Shown piece after piece: positions 23,895 through 34,541 of a DNA stretch of 64,000 nt. Each line of letters opens with the position of its first letter. Position 1 is the stretch's first letter. The position numbers and the translations under genes are program-made. The stretch comes from Labia minor (Eukaryota > Arthropoda > Insecta > Dermaptera > Spongiphoridae): contig OY720344.1 in assembly GCA_963082975.1 (NCBI GenBank), positions 76,124,053-76,188,052 of the forward strand. Direction: 5' to 3'. The notes beneath the pieces are model-generated. The model was given only the letters and a program-made list of their open reading frames with translations. It did not search any database and was not told the DNA's origin.

Positions 23895-24426
23895 ATTACA
23901 CATAGTTTGGAACCCACTTCCTTTTTGCGTCAGTCCTTTGCCCTTTTCCATCACAGTTGAAAAGATTATACTTTAGAGAATATAAACGGAAAAACTTACT
24001 TTCAACTTTGTCTCTTCATTAATTTCTAAGAAATAATACCAATTCTCAGAAACGTCTTGTTACTATACATTTATAAATATATTAAATGATTTTATATTAA
24101 ATAATTTTCTTATTTTTAAAATGAGAAAAAAAGTAAAGGAATGGTGGGAGGAGGACGAATGGACGAGAGAGAAATATGTAACTAATTTATTATACAATAC
24201 AATGTCTTTACACTAGAATACGAATATATAAATAGATAGGTGAATATTTTTAAATGTAAAAATTTATCTTCAGCATTTCAGGGTGGGGAGCTCCTTTAGA
24301 CTTCTATAGAATTCTAACTGTTCATATTTAAGAAAAAACACCGAGACATCACTAGTATGTAAAAAATCAGCATGACTATCGTTGTGAAAAATGATTTGTT
24401 ACTAATGCCCACATCCTGCGATTTTA

Positions 24427-24693
24427 AAAAAACCTTTGACTTTTGCACGACCTACGCAAGGACAACGCCTATCAAATCGGTTATATCAATTAGGTGTCCT
24501 ATGATCAGTAAAACAGGTCCTATCAACCTTTACCTTGATTTTCTTCATTTGAGGCGCTATCAAGTAGCTTTCCCAATTTTGATTCCGGAGGCTGGGTTGA
24601 GATATTCCCTTGACAGGCCCGGGACTTGAACCCGGAACTACGATAATATAAGCCAGCTACGGTAACCTCTAACGATATAATATAAGGCGCCTT
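24427..24693 (-). mobile_element. tRNA-derived SINE, copy 1, with 13-bp TSD
   Basis: TCCTGCGATTTTA is duplicated exactly at 24414-24426 and 24694-24706. On the minus strand the element starts AAAGGCGCCTTATATTATA and contains the Pol III B box GGGTTCAAGTCCCGGG. It continues AAGGGAATATCTCAACCCAG, CTCCGGAATC, AATCAAGGTAAAGGTTGATA and GATCATAGGACACCTAATTG. It shares its whole body with the SINE at 36241-36530. The tRNA-like head is more decayed here than in that copy. Confidence 0.85.
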
Positions 24694-24706
24694 TCCTGCG
24701 ATTTTA

Positions 24707-25454
24707 CCTACCAAAATATATGATGTAAGTTTATGTAGATAAGTAAAATAAATAAAGTAATTAATAAATATCATTATAAGATCCCAAATTCAAAAGAGTA
24801 TCATTTAAAAAATATTTATTTTTACATTAAATTCGTTTCTTTATACATATATGTATGTTATATTGTGCTTATATTAATATAATATTAATTTAAAAAAAAA
24901 GATATTTTAATTTGTAAAGTGACAGTCTCTATTAAAAAGGTAAACAAAACCAGAAGTCATTTTGTTTTGGATGCCTGTCACTAAAAGTTTATTAAAATGG
25001 ATAGCTGAAATAATAAAGAACATGTTTTTTTAACCTATCCAACGATATTTATACAAAAATAAGCGTTCTTTCATTTTATTCAATTCTAATACTTCTATAG
25101 TTCATATTGATGGCGATGTCGGCGAGTTAAACGATATAATATTAGATGAAAATCAATTAAACAAACAATTAATTCATTAAATAAAAAATTAGAATAATAA
25201 AGAGATCGTGTTTCAGGCTGTTTTTATAATTGATTTTTAGTTACAATTTTAATTAGAAATACAAATATAATACCACCCTCACATCAGTCATTGATTATAT
25301 GAATTTAATAAAAAAATACAAATTTTACTCTTACATTCAAACTGTCTCTGAATTTGTTTTAATTAATTTTTTATTCCAATGTGAATAATATATTTTTATT
25401 TTATCCGGGTTGATCTTATATTCTTAATAATTATCTTATCTTATTTATAAGGGA
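24707..25454. other. AT-rich intron sequence
   Basis: I see no gene. Only scattered A/T tracts and a weak less AT-rich patch at 24920-25000 are present. Confidence 0.5.
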
Positions 25455-25560
25455 ATTTTGTAAATAAAACCACATATTGATATTTTATTCAAAAACAAAA
25501 AAATTCCAACGTTTCGATTTCTCCTTCTGTCCGAGCGTCCAGTGCCGACATGGGCCGATT
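25455..25560 (-). repeat. Penelope-like 3' end with GAAACGTTGG motif
   Basis: On the minus strand the segment reads CAGAAGGAGAAATCGAAACG then TTGGAATTTTTTTG, AATAAAATATCAATATGTGG and AAAATTCCCTTAT. The order GAAACGTTG, AATAAA, CAAT-TGTGG, AATTCCCTTA is the same as at 59684-59766. The two are therefore related ends of one element family, consistent with Penelope-like retroelements. Confidence 0.5.
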
Positions 25561-25664
25561 TTTTTGAAATTCACATCATAGACAATTTTTAAAAAGAAAA
25601 ATCGACCTGTATAGGTTTATTTAAAATAAAATATTCGAAAAAATGATCTAATAATAAAAATTAG

Positions 25665-25830
25665 CTGAAGTGTCTCCACTCGACTATCGAATTTGAATTG
25701 GATTAGATTACATAATATATTATATTTAAATTAAATTTAATTAATTATAAATTATAAATTAAAATTAATAAATATTATTTATGTTTGGCTCTTTGTTGAT
25801 GGCACTACGTCACGTGTTTTTTTTTTATGT
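25665..25830 (-). mobile_element. Repeat R, copy E (truncated)
   Basis: It starts with GAAGTGTCTCCACTCGACTA and runs through TTTGGCTCTTTGTTGATGGC and ACTACGTCACGTG, then stops at a T-run. Only the hairpin end and about 160 bases of R are left. Confidence 0.7.
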
Positions 25831-26674
25831 ATGAGGGGAAAATCCACGCGGACACCCCGCTGTAAGTTGGTGTCCCAACGGGGTTGGCGCGTGAGATTTG
25901 GAGTGTTAAAATTTTGATACTTACTTTGATATAAGTATATTACAGTGAAAAATAATAAAAGATTAATTTCTTAGCTATTAACTTATCAATTTTATTGCAT
26001 GTTAAAAAAAATAGTCAGTTTATGTGTTTAATAAAATTTTTATTATTACAAAAATTTGACTTGATTTTTCATATGAATAAATAAAACTAAATGCGCCCAA
26101 CGTTTTTCGTTGAATATGAAGCAATTCATCCATAAACTTCATCAGGCTTATAGAAAAATTATTTTATTCTTTTTAGTCCATCGGAAAAACGTTATTTTTT
26201 ATATTTATATTATTTTCATGACAGTCCCGAAATATTCTTAAAACAAAATTCTCAGTTAATAAAGGATAGATTTTTAAGCCGAGTGGTGCCTCTTTGTACT
26301 AAATACTAATAATTAATGTCCCATTAATTAGTTAAGTTTAGAATAGTATTATTTTGATTAGTTAATGACTACATTTGTGGTGCATGACTAAAATGTTAAG
26401 TCCGGTGAACCGGAAGATAAATAAGCTACATAAACCTTGGCCCAGGGGTCATTTAGCGACACATTGACCTTACAACTTCTTACTCCTTAGGCTTCTGAGC
26501 CTTTAAATTAATTGCCGATGCTTAAATAAAGATTAGATAATTTGCAACTTCTACATTGATAAGCTAATTAAATTCAAAAGAACAATGATTATCGATAAAC
26601 ACAATAATTTTTATTTTGGTATTTCATATGTTGTAGTTTCCTTTTGGAAATATCGATTTAATATATATACCATA
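25831..26674. other. Intronic stretch, nothing assignable
   Basis: Positions 25835-25905 (ACACCCCGCTGTAAGTTGG, CAACGGGGTTGGCGCGTGAG) and 26395-26520 are less AT-rich but match nothing I know. No gene is supported. Confidence 0.45.
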
Positions 26675-26944
26675 TCTTATATATAAAATTCTCGTGTCAC
26701 AAAACTTTGAAATCATACTCCTCCGAAACGGCTTGACCGATTCTTATGAAATTTTTTATGTATATTCAGTAGATCTCAGGGCATGTCAGACTTCCTTTAG
26801 AAAACCGCTAATTGGTAAGGTGTGTCCAGGAAATGCTAATTAATTAAAAATAGTTTAGTTACCATACTAGCTCATAGAGGCGCTGGTGGCAAAAATTTGA
26901 AATCTTATATATACCCTTATAAGAAGCTTCCAAACAAAAGCGGT

Positions 26945-27012
26945 TCCTGGCCGAGCGAGCTAGCGCGTCTTCTTATGACTTTGCACCCTGAGTTCGAAAC
27001 TTGCAAAGGCAC
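26945..27012 (+). repeat. tRNA-like A/B-box segment inside the Helitron
   Basis: TGGCCGAGCGAGCTAGCG resembles a tRNA A-box region, and about 35 bases later GAGTTCGAAACTTGC resembles a B box. The anticodon arm is not foldable into a normal tRNA by eye. It may be a tRNA-derived head captured by, or inserted into, the Helitron. Confidence 0.45.
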
Positions 27013-27250
27013 ATTTTTTTCTTTAAGTATTATATATTTTTTTTTAAAATTTATTAATTTTTATTATTTTAATATTTTATTAAATTAAATTTTATTATTA
27101 AAATAATTTTATTTTATTAAATTAAATTTTATTAAATTAATAATTATGTAAACTATATAAAATTTGAATTTTCATTCATTCATTTAAAATGATATTAAAA
27201 TATTCCTTTGAAATATAATAAATAATTAAATTAATCCCTACTAGGGCCTC

Positions 27251-27270
27251 GGGGGGGGGGGGGGGGGGGG
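27251..27270. repeat. G20 homopolymer
   Basis: Twenty consecutive G follow GGGCCTC and are followed by AGGGAGG. It could form a quadruplex and is prone to length error in assembly. Confidence 0.9.
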
Positions 27271-27335
27271 AGGGAGGTAACTTTCCGTTTTTGGAAAAAC
27301 CCATATTGCCATCCCCAGCTCGACTATCTATATAT

Positions 27336-27988
27336 AAATAAGTTGACCTGTGGCCAGGTCCGAACCGACCGACGGTTTGAAGTAAATTAATTTCCAGCTA
27401 CAGAAACAATTTCAAATAATTTTAATATATCTATTAATGTAATAAAAAACATATAGGCATATAACATAAATATTTTTAATTTTATTTTATTTATAATATA
27501 TATGTAAGACCAGGCTGTGACGTCATGAATGGCTGGATGACGTCATATAATTTTAAATCAAGAAAAAACTAATAAAGATAATTGTCCCGAGGATAAAACC
27601 AATACAAAGTGCATGATTTGTGGAGACATGTAAAAAAATCTCCTTATGTGAAATTTGGTGCGAAAATAACCCTTCCCTTCTTATCGTCGATCGCTAATAC
27701 TACCACTTCCGGTTTCCGGATTTGCACCAAAAGTTGATCAATTCATCCCATTGATGCATTAAGTAAATATACCAAATTTCATCAAAATCCGTTAAGCCGT
27801 TCAGGCTGTACACATCTATACGGACGGACGGACGGACAGACGGACAGACGGACAGACGGACGGACAGACATCATGCTAAAAATACTTTTTTCTGTTTAGA
27901 AAATGCATGATTCGTGGAGATATGTAAAAATCTCCACATGTGAAATTTGGTGTGAAAACAATACCTCCCTTACTATCGTCGGTCGGTA
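27336..27988 (+). mobile_element. Family G element, copy 1 (CCGACCGACG ends)
   Basis: The left end GGCCAGGTCCGAACCGACCG with ACGGTTTGAAGT and the right end ACTATCGTCGGTCGGTAAAA are inverted around ACCGACCGACG. Inside are two TGACGTCA-type palindromes (about 27519-27546), CCGGTTTCCGG, a (GGAC)n/(AGAC)n tract (27823-27868), and a twice-used ATGTGAAATTTGGTG block. The copy at 41808-42419 is collinear over its whole length. There is no ORF. Superfamily unknown. Confidence 0.75.
27823..27868. repeat. GGAC/AGAC tetranucleotide repeat in family G
   Basis: An imperfect run of GGAC and AGAC units. The other G copies have the same tract at the same place with different unit numbers (about 41918-41938, and 54805-54823), so its length varies between copies. 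Confidence 0.85.
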
Positions 27989-29019
27989 AAAAAAGGTTTT
28001 TGTCTGCATATTGCTCAGAATTTAAAAATTATTATAATATTTCACTTTTTATTTTAAATTCTAATATTTAAATATCAATTAAATTAAATAATTTATTCTA
28101 AAAGTTCTCATTTAAATTTATTTAATAAAATATTTAGATAATATTTAACTTAATTTTTATTTATTCTTTCTATATAATTGAATATTTCTTCTTTTCTATT
28201 TGAAAGTGAAAGCTTAAAAAAACTGAATATATTATTTTTAAACTTTTATCAATACAAAAATATTTTCAAAACTTCAATTAAAATGACAAAATTTTATTAT
28301 TTTTGTTTTTGTTTCAATTATTAATTACAAATATATTTTAAGTGCAAAAATGATTTCTTGGTTAATTAAAATATGTTTTTTAGACAAATGATATTACGAG
28401 ATGTTTTAAATTTATGTCTTTTTTATATTGAGTATTTTTTTTTAAAATTAAAATTTGTTTTAAATCAAAATTATTGTATTCTATTATATTTTTTTATTAA
28501 TAGGCTTCTTTTTTTATTTTTAATTTTTAATAAATTCTCTTTTTTGATATGATATTAATAAAAAATAATATTCAATTGTATTTAAATTTAAAAATTAGAA
28601 TATTTGAATTTTTTTAAATTTTAACACATGTAATCAATCATATCGATAACGAATGGAACATTTTGAAAATCAAGTTGGTATTAAATTCAGAAAAAAATAC
28701 TGATATATAGAATATAATAGACCATTCGAATATAATTTAAAACTATTTATCTCCTTTTATTTTAAATTTAAAAAAACGGAGTGTTAAGAAATTAAGATGC
28801 CTGGATAGGTAAATGGGCTGGAAGAGGAGGTTATTTATAATTTTCTTCTAATTCAGATTGAAATTAATGGTGATAAGAAAAAATATTTAGTAACAAAATC
28901 TATATACAAAATATAGAATTTGAATATGTAGAAAAATTGAATGTAATCACGAAGGATAATAATATTTGAGAAGAATATATATATTTAAATCGAAGTTGTA
29001 ATCGGGAAACGCCTGTTAT
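27989..29019. other. AT-rich filler between nested insertions
   Basis: Plain AT-rich DNA within the presumed Helitron. No ORF or motif is supported. Confidence 0.5.
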
Positions 29020-29487
29020 CATGCAGTAAAGAGGCTTATCTCATCAAAATTATTATCAAAAGGAATCAAAATTAAAATATATAAACCAATTATTTTGCCT
29101 GTTGTATTATATGGGTGGGACGCAAGGTCTATGACCCTGGGAGATGAGAGTAGATCCAGAGTATTCTTTCCAGCATTTATTGGCCAAAGAAAGGTGAGGT
29201 CACCGGGGAATGTCGGAGACTGCACATCGAGGAATTGCATGACCTCTATGCATCTTCAGAAATAGTTAGGGTTATAAAAGCGAAAAAGCTGCGATAGGCA
29301 GGGGACGCGGCTAGAATGGGAGAGGAAAAAGATTTTGGATTGGAAAACGTCCGCTTGGAAGACCAAGGACGTGTAGGAAGGGACGTAAGAGAGATGGGAC
29401 AAGGGCTCAGGATAGGGACACTTGGAGAAATGTGGTTGCTGCGGCCTAGAACTTTCGAGTTCCTTAGAGTCAGATAGATAGATAGAT
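29020..29487 (+). mobile_element. LINE 3' fragment with (GATA)n tail
   Basis: Plus-strand pieces include KPIILPVVLYGWDARSMTL (the Y-G-x-E/D-x-W/R 'YGSE' region after RT), then RSPGNVGDC, a WAGDA-like box, and RKGRKRDGTRAQ-like basic stretches in shifting frames. It closes with GTTCCTTAGAGTCAGATAGA and a GATA microsatellite tail at 29472-29487. It is homologous to the minus-strand fragments at 11480-11838 and 53118-53345. Multiple frameshifts and a missing catalytic RT show it is dead. Confidence 0.75.
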
Positions 29488-29689
29488 ATAACATATACAA
29501 TAATAATATATATAATTAATTTAGTGATTAAATTAAAATGTATTTTAAATAAGAACACAAAAAGAAATGAATGTTTTATGTAATATACTGATTGAAACAA
29601 AATGGATGAAAACCTTTTACTCGGGGGGGTACAGGGGGCGGAGCCCCCGTCTAGGTGCGGAGAGCGCCGAAGGCGCTCGGGGCAGCTAG

Positions 29690-30555
29690 TATATATATAT
29701 ATATATATAGGATAAATACCTATAAGAATATTTATCTATATTCTATTCTTTGCATTCTATATTTTATTCATCCAGTCGATTTTGAATTTGTTTAAAAAAC
29801 GTGACACGCCCCTTCGAAATTATTTATTAATGATTATATTAATATTAATAAATGTTGAATGTAATTAATTGTAAATATTTATTTATAAAAAATATTTAAT
29901 AAAAAGTGTAACTTGCTAAATAAAAAATAAATTTTAAAATTATTCAATTTGATAAGGATTGATTATTAAATCAAACTTCAGCAGATTAGAACTGTAACCA
30001 CGGAGTCACTATAAAAATTTTAAAAGAAATTGTAAAAATAAAATACAATATTAAAAGCATCTTTTTTATATTGATACCTACAAAAGAAAGTAAGTAAATA
30101 AAAATTATATTATTTTGAAAGGAGAAGAAGTAAACTAATTAAATTTAAGTTTTATATCAGCAATTCCTTCTTCTAGATTCTAGACTCAAAATTATTATAG
30201 TTCAGACATATTATGAATTAAATTAAAATTCTTGAAGAAAGTTTCTAATGTTGAAGTAATAGGCGAAATGCGCATAAAACAAATATATCAATAAACTTGA
30301 AAATTCACCTAGTGTTTAATTAAAAATTATTCTTATTAAGTTAAATACCTTGCCATCCAAAGAAAGTTATGTTATACAATTTATTTTAACCTTTGTTAAT
30401 AAGCGTAACAAGAATTTAATACAATTTATTTAAAACTTATAATTAAAATAAATTAAAACCAAATAATTTGATATTTATTCATTTTTGATGAAATCTAATA
30501 TCATTATTATTATCTTTTAATGATTTTGATTATATGCTTAAAATTCATTATTTAA
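29690..30555. other. AT-rich intron sequence
   Basis: TA-rich, with no supported gene or element. Confidence 0.55.
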
Positions 30556-30755
30556 TTGTTTAAAAGTCTAAATACATCAAAATTATGCTGCTCAGCGAAA
30601 GGTGGATGTGATTCAAACTTCCTCGAAGAGGTTGGAAAAGTGACCTTGGACTGGCCAGCAAGAAGTCCAGACCTTAATCAGATCGAGCATGTTTGGGATA
30701 TGATCGGAAAGCGACACAGGCAACGGAATTTCAACACTGTGGATTAAATCAATGT
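30556..30755 (+). pseudogene. Tc1-like transposase, C-terminal remnant
   Basis: The open frame includes SNFLEEVGKVTLDWPARSPD then LNQIEHVWDMIGKRHRQRNF and a TAA after NTVD. This is the hallmark block around the last catalytic Glu of Tc1-type DD34E transposases (DWPARSPDLNPIEHLWD). Past the stop, INVVLVENEKLF continues the expected helix in frame, so a premature stop has broken the gene. The first two Asp residues and both terminal repeats are not visible. Asn-Gln replaces the usual Asn-Pro. Confidence 0.85.
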
Positions 30756-30869
30756 AGTCCTTGTCGAGAATGAGAAGCTATTCAATAGTGATTGTTTAAA
30801 AATTAAATAAAAAGAATTTAAGTTAAGGAATACGGCAAATTGTAAAAAGTTCAAATGTTTATCAAAAAC

Positions 30870-31165
30870 ATTGCTTTATGAATGGATTAAGATATAAAGT
30901 AAGATTTGCTCACTGATATATTAAAGAGCCGCAGTATTTTGTCCGTGCAAAGGTAGCATAGTTTTTTAATTGGAGACTGGAATGAAAGATTAAATGAAAT
31001 TTTTACTAGTATTTTGTTGTAGAACATAATATCCAAGAAGTAGTTTAATAAAAACAAAGGTTTAAGGGACCTTAAATAAATCAGTTCTGGCTTCTTTTTG
31101 ATGATTTGGAAGGGTGAAATGAATAAATTAAAATCCAGTTGAAGATGGATAGATAAATAATAAAT
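30870..31165 (+). pseudogene. Nuclear copy of mitochondrial 16S rRNA (NUMT)
   Basis: The segment contains the best-conserved stretch of animal mitochondrial large-subunit rRNA: CTCACTGATATATTAAAGAG, then CCGCAGTATTTTGTCCGTGC, AAAGGTAGCATA, TTTTTTAATTGGAGACTGGA and ATGAAAGATTAAATGA. Downstream similarity fades after TTAAGGGACC, and the expected GACGAGAAGACCC segment is not recognisable. The fragment is surrounded by nuclear repeats (Tc1 remnant, fold-back mariner) and has diverged, so it is a nuclear insertion and not a functional rRNA. Confidence 0.8.
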
Positions 31166-32217
31166 TATTCGTTTTCACAGACTTTTTAAGAAATATTAAA
31201 AACATTTCATATTAAAAGTCTATTCAATTTCATTACATTATAAATATATATTTTATTAATTATTTTGAAAGAAATATAAGTGTTTCAGTTTATTTTTGGC
31301 CAGCGGTATATTTTTTAAGTTTGATATAATAATACTATTACTGATGATTTTTGAAAATACTTTTTTATATATTGTTGGATACAATTAAATTAATCTGTTA
31401 TGATTTAAATCTTAAAAAATTCAACTTAATTAAATATATTGGCTTTTCTCTCTTGGGCATAACAGTCGTTTATCAGTGCAGACATTTTAAGCGGCTTAAA
31501 GAAGCCAGATTTAATTAATACAATTAAGGAAAATTTAGTCGAAAACACTTTCAAATCATTCTAAATGAATTAATATTTTATTGGAAAAACTAGTGTGTTG
31601 ATGATATCTGTTTTTGAATAGTGAATATATATATATATATATATATATATAGAGGTCGATTAATACCTTTAGAGAGAAATAGAGGAATAAAATGAGGGCG
31701 AAAGTCAAACATTGAATTATTGAAGTGATATGATGCATATCTAATCTCTGGATTATTAATTAAAAGGCAAAATAATGGATAAAAAACAGGCTTTAAATTG
31801 ATGAAACAACTCATCAAATCATAAAGTATTGATGTGTGTCATGATACAGACGAACTAGTTGTAAATGTGCCCGAATAATGATTGTTCATTCAAAAATACA
31901 ATGAATCTTTCATTTACAATTTTAATAACTGAATTAAAAACTTTTTATTTTCTATCATGCAAACGAGTATTGAATATATTGAGTATTCTTATTATTAAAA
32001 AAAAAACAGATATCAACACACGTATCAAGTTATTACTTTTAATATACATTAAAATAATAAATATAATAATATATAATAATAATAATATAAAATTAAATAA
32101 TTCAATATAAATAATATTTTCATAATTTAGTTCTTATCCATTTTATCAAATGTTTTATTATTTGAAATGTATTATTAATATTTAATGTTTATCTAAATAT
32201 AGCTATAATTATTTATA
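31166..32217. other. AT-rich intron sequence
   Basis: A (TA)n tract lies at 31625-31651. Positions 31440-31560 could be further mitochondrial-derived sequence, but I cannot show it. No gene. Confidence 0.45.
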
Positions 32218-32725
32218 CTACATGGGCGCGGGATTTTTCAATAGGTGACGCCACTAGAAAATGAACATGACTCATTTCGAGAGGCTCATCTGTCACTGGT
32301 TTATGTATGTATGAAGTATCATGACATTTCGTCCATTCGTTTACAAGCTACAGTGGTTTGAGTGACGCTACTTTCGCCTTCATAAGAAAAATGGAAAAAC
32401 AGGAAAATCCCGTCTTGATAAACTGTTGTTCTCGAAGGAGCAGATGTGGGATACCATTCCTGCAACCATTGCAATGATTTTTCACAAGTTTTTCCCATTA
32501 AAAAACATTGTTTAATCAAGACGCGATATTCCTGTTTTTCCATTATTCTTATGAAGGCGAAAGTAGCGTCACTCAATCGACTCTAGCATGTAAACGAATG
32601 GACGAAATGCCATGATACTTCATACATGCATAAACCAGTGACAGATGAGCCTCTCGAAATGAGTCATGTTCATTTTCTAGTGGCGTCACCTATTGAAAAA
32701 TCCCGGGACTTTTCAGCCCATGTAG
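32218..32725 (-). mobile_element. Fold-back mariner derivative with ~200-bp inverted arms
   Basis: TA flanks lie at 32216-32217 and 32726-32727. Both ends start CTACATGGGC and share GGGATTTTTCAATAGGTGAC, ACTCATTTCGAGAGGCTCAT and GACATTTCGTCCATTCG-type blocks inward. The arms are about 200 bp each and extend into the transposase start codon, so each side holds the same ATGGAAAAACAGGAA. This looks like two 5' halves joined head to head around a short spacer. Confidence 0.85.
32400..32543 (-). pseudogene. Mariner-type transposase, N-terminal fragment
   Basis: From the ATG at 32543 the minus strand reads MEKQEYRVLIKQCFLMGKTC, then EKSLQWLQEWYPTSAPSRTT and V. This is the N-terminal DNA-binding part of mariner-family transposases (E-x-R-x-x-I-K-x-C-F-x-x-G-K and Y-P-x-S-A-P-S-x-T-T-V). 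After that the frame runs into the inverted arm of the element and meaning is lost. There is no catalytic domain. The first residues are also encoded on the plus strand from about 32391 because of the palindromic structure. Confidence 0.85.
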
Positions 32726-32727
32726 TA

Positions 32728-33956
32728 ATTTTAGTATATTATAATATGATATAATTAGATATACTATGATAAAATATAATTTTATTCAATCTGATTATGA
32801 TAAAAAATTATTTATATTTATATGTATATATGTTGAAGTTTTCTCTTAGAATTTTAATTTGGTAATAGTTTTCTTTTATATCAGTGCATTACAGAAGTTT
32901 TAGGCGAATATTAAACTATCGGAATGTTTTTTTTAAGTTTTAATTGACAGTAAAAATGTTCAATATTCGTTTATAATTTATAGCCAATATTTATTCTTTA
33001 TGATAGATTATTTTTAAAGGACTCTGAAGTGAGCAAATTATATAAATATATAGATAAAACATATTTAATTACATATGCATTTTTATTATTTTTAATACTA
33101 TAAAATATCATATAACTTTATTTTTATGATCAAATTTATGTTTGTCTGTTTTATATATCGGATAATAAAAATATAATACCATAAATAAGGAAATATTTCA
33201 AACTAGGGGGGGGGGGGGGGTAGGAGGAAATATTAATTGATAAAAATCAATACTGATGAATTTCAAAATTAAGAAAAGAATCTAGAAAAATATTAATTGA
33301 AATATCTTATGCAACATGTATAATTTATTTATATATATTATATAATACTAATATTATAAATGACTTGCAAACTAAATTTCATTTTATGTGTGAATGTCCA
33401 ATTAAAATCTTAATTTATGGTCATAATGGCCATTTAATGGAAAGGCCGGTAAACATATTGAAGGGGATAGGTCGCTTTGAGGCAGTTTTCTATATTGACC
33501 ATTATAAAGTCATAATTTAGTTTCATACTATATTCATTTTTAGCCGATTAATGGTTTTCACATACTCTCAATATTTTTCCTTTGAAATTATGTTGAATGT
33601 AATTATTTTTATTTAATAAATATGTATATATTGAATTCTATTTTAATTTTATTACACATCTTTTATGTTTGTATAACATGCGGACATCAGCAATATGTTG
33701 TGGGTGCGGCGAGTACTTTTTATAACGAATGTTAAAATTAAATGTCGAAATAAATTTAAGTGTTTTTTAAAGTGTCAAAAGTTTAACACATGCATTCATA
33801 TATGATTCAATTATTGTTTTATAATGTAGCATATATAATAACTCTATTTAATAATAAATATTTTTATGTTATTAGTATTATTATTTATATATTTTATATA
33901 TATATTGGTATAGGTTAACTCGCATTTAAGATATGTGTATATAAAATATAAAATTA
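32728..33956. other. AT-rich intron sequence with G15 run
   Basis: A G15 homopolymer lies at 33206-33220. Positions 33405-33530 hold a weak inverted repeat (TTATGGTCATAATGG against CCATTATAAAGTCATAA) around a less AT-rich core. No gene. Confidence 0.5.
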
Positions 33957-34541
33957 TGGAGTGTCTCCACGCGCGACTATCTCGCAATTTGAATTGGATT
34001 AAATAACATATATTATATTTAAATTAAATTTAATTAATTATGAATTATAAATTAAAATTAATAAATAATATTTATTAAACCAGCGCGTGTTTGGCTCTTT
34101 ATTGATGACACTACGACACGTACTGGCGCGTGATTTGCAGTGTTAAAAAATTAATTCCGGTACTTGCAGCGATTCAATCAAGCTGAAATTCTATATATAG
34201 CAGTTTTTAACATTTTTCATCATGTGAAAAACTATCAAACATATATCTTTATTTTTAAAGGCAGTTTAGAGGGAAAAAATGAAAACGGGTTAGGTAATGG
34301 TCCTCTTCCAAATAAGCTATATTTCTCAAAAGTTGGTAGAAAACTATGAATTTTGAATAATGCCCGTGTACCAAATTTCATTATTCTAGCTCAAACCGTT
34401 TTTGCGTTATCTTGTCTACAAACACACACACACTTTTCTCAACCTTAGTGAAAATGACTCAGGGATTGAAGCCGTGTTAAAACATCAAAATCTCGACATC
34501 GAAAATTTTCGTGATCGCAATACTATCTCTGGTGAGATACT
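33957..34541 (-). mobile_element. Helentron-like repeat R, copy C (most complete)
   Basis: From GGAGTGTCTCCACGCGCGAC at the left to ATCGCAATACTATCTCTGGT and GAGATAC at the right, this copy has every R landmark in reverse orientation and no insertion. The hairpin GGAG-TGT-CTCC sits at the left edge. The right edge holds ACTATCTCTGGTGAGATAC, an imperfect palindrome. No open frame is conserved between copies, so the 61-codon frame at 34164-34349 is not a gene. Confidence 0.75.

Larger units (their letters stand above)
26675..29689 (+). mobile_element. Helitron, about 3.0 kb, with nested insertions
   Basis: The 5' end begins TC (26675) after an A and runs TTATATATAAAATTCTCGTG then TCACAAAA and CCGAAACGGCTTGACCGATT, the start typical of many animal Helitrons. 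The 3' end has the hairpin GAGCGCC-GAA-GGCGCTC (29662-29678), then GGGGCAG and CTAG (29686-29689) before a T. A|T insertion and a hairpin just before CTAG are canonical. No Rep-helicase ORF is visible, so it is non-autonomous or decayed. It contains a family G element and a LINE fragment. It is also possible that the 5' and 3' ends come from two separate copies, since 27240-27275 resembles another border. Confidence 0.7.

Noticed and set aside
31556..32110. Several 60-81-codon frames with Tyr-Ile and Asn-Ile repeats
   Set aside because: Translations of (TA)n and (AAT)n tracts.
33405..33530. Weak inverted repeat around a less AT-rich core
   Set aside because: Arms match poorly beyond about 15 bases and no target duplication is visible, so I did not call a MITE.
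34164..34349. A 61-codon plus frame
   Set aside because: It lies wholly inside repeat R copy C and is not open in the other R copies.
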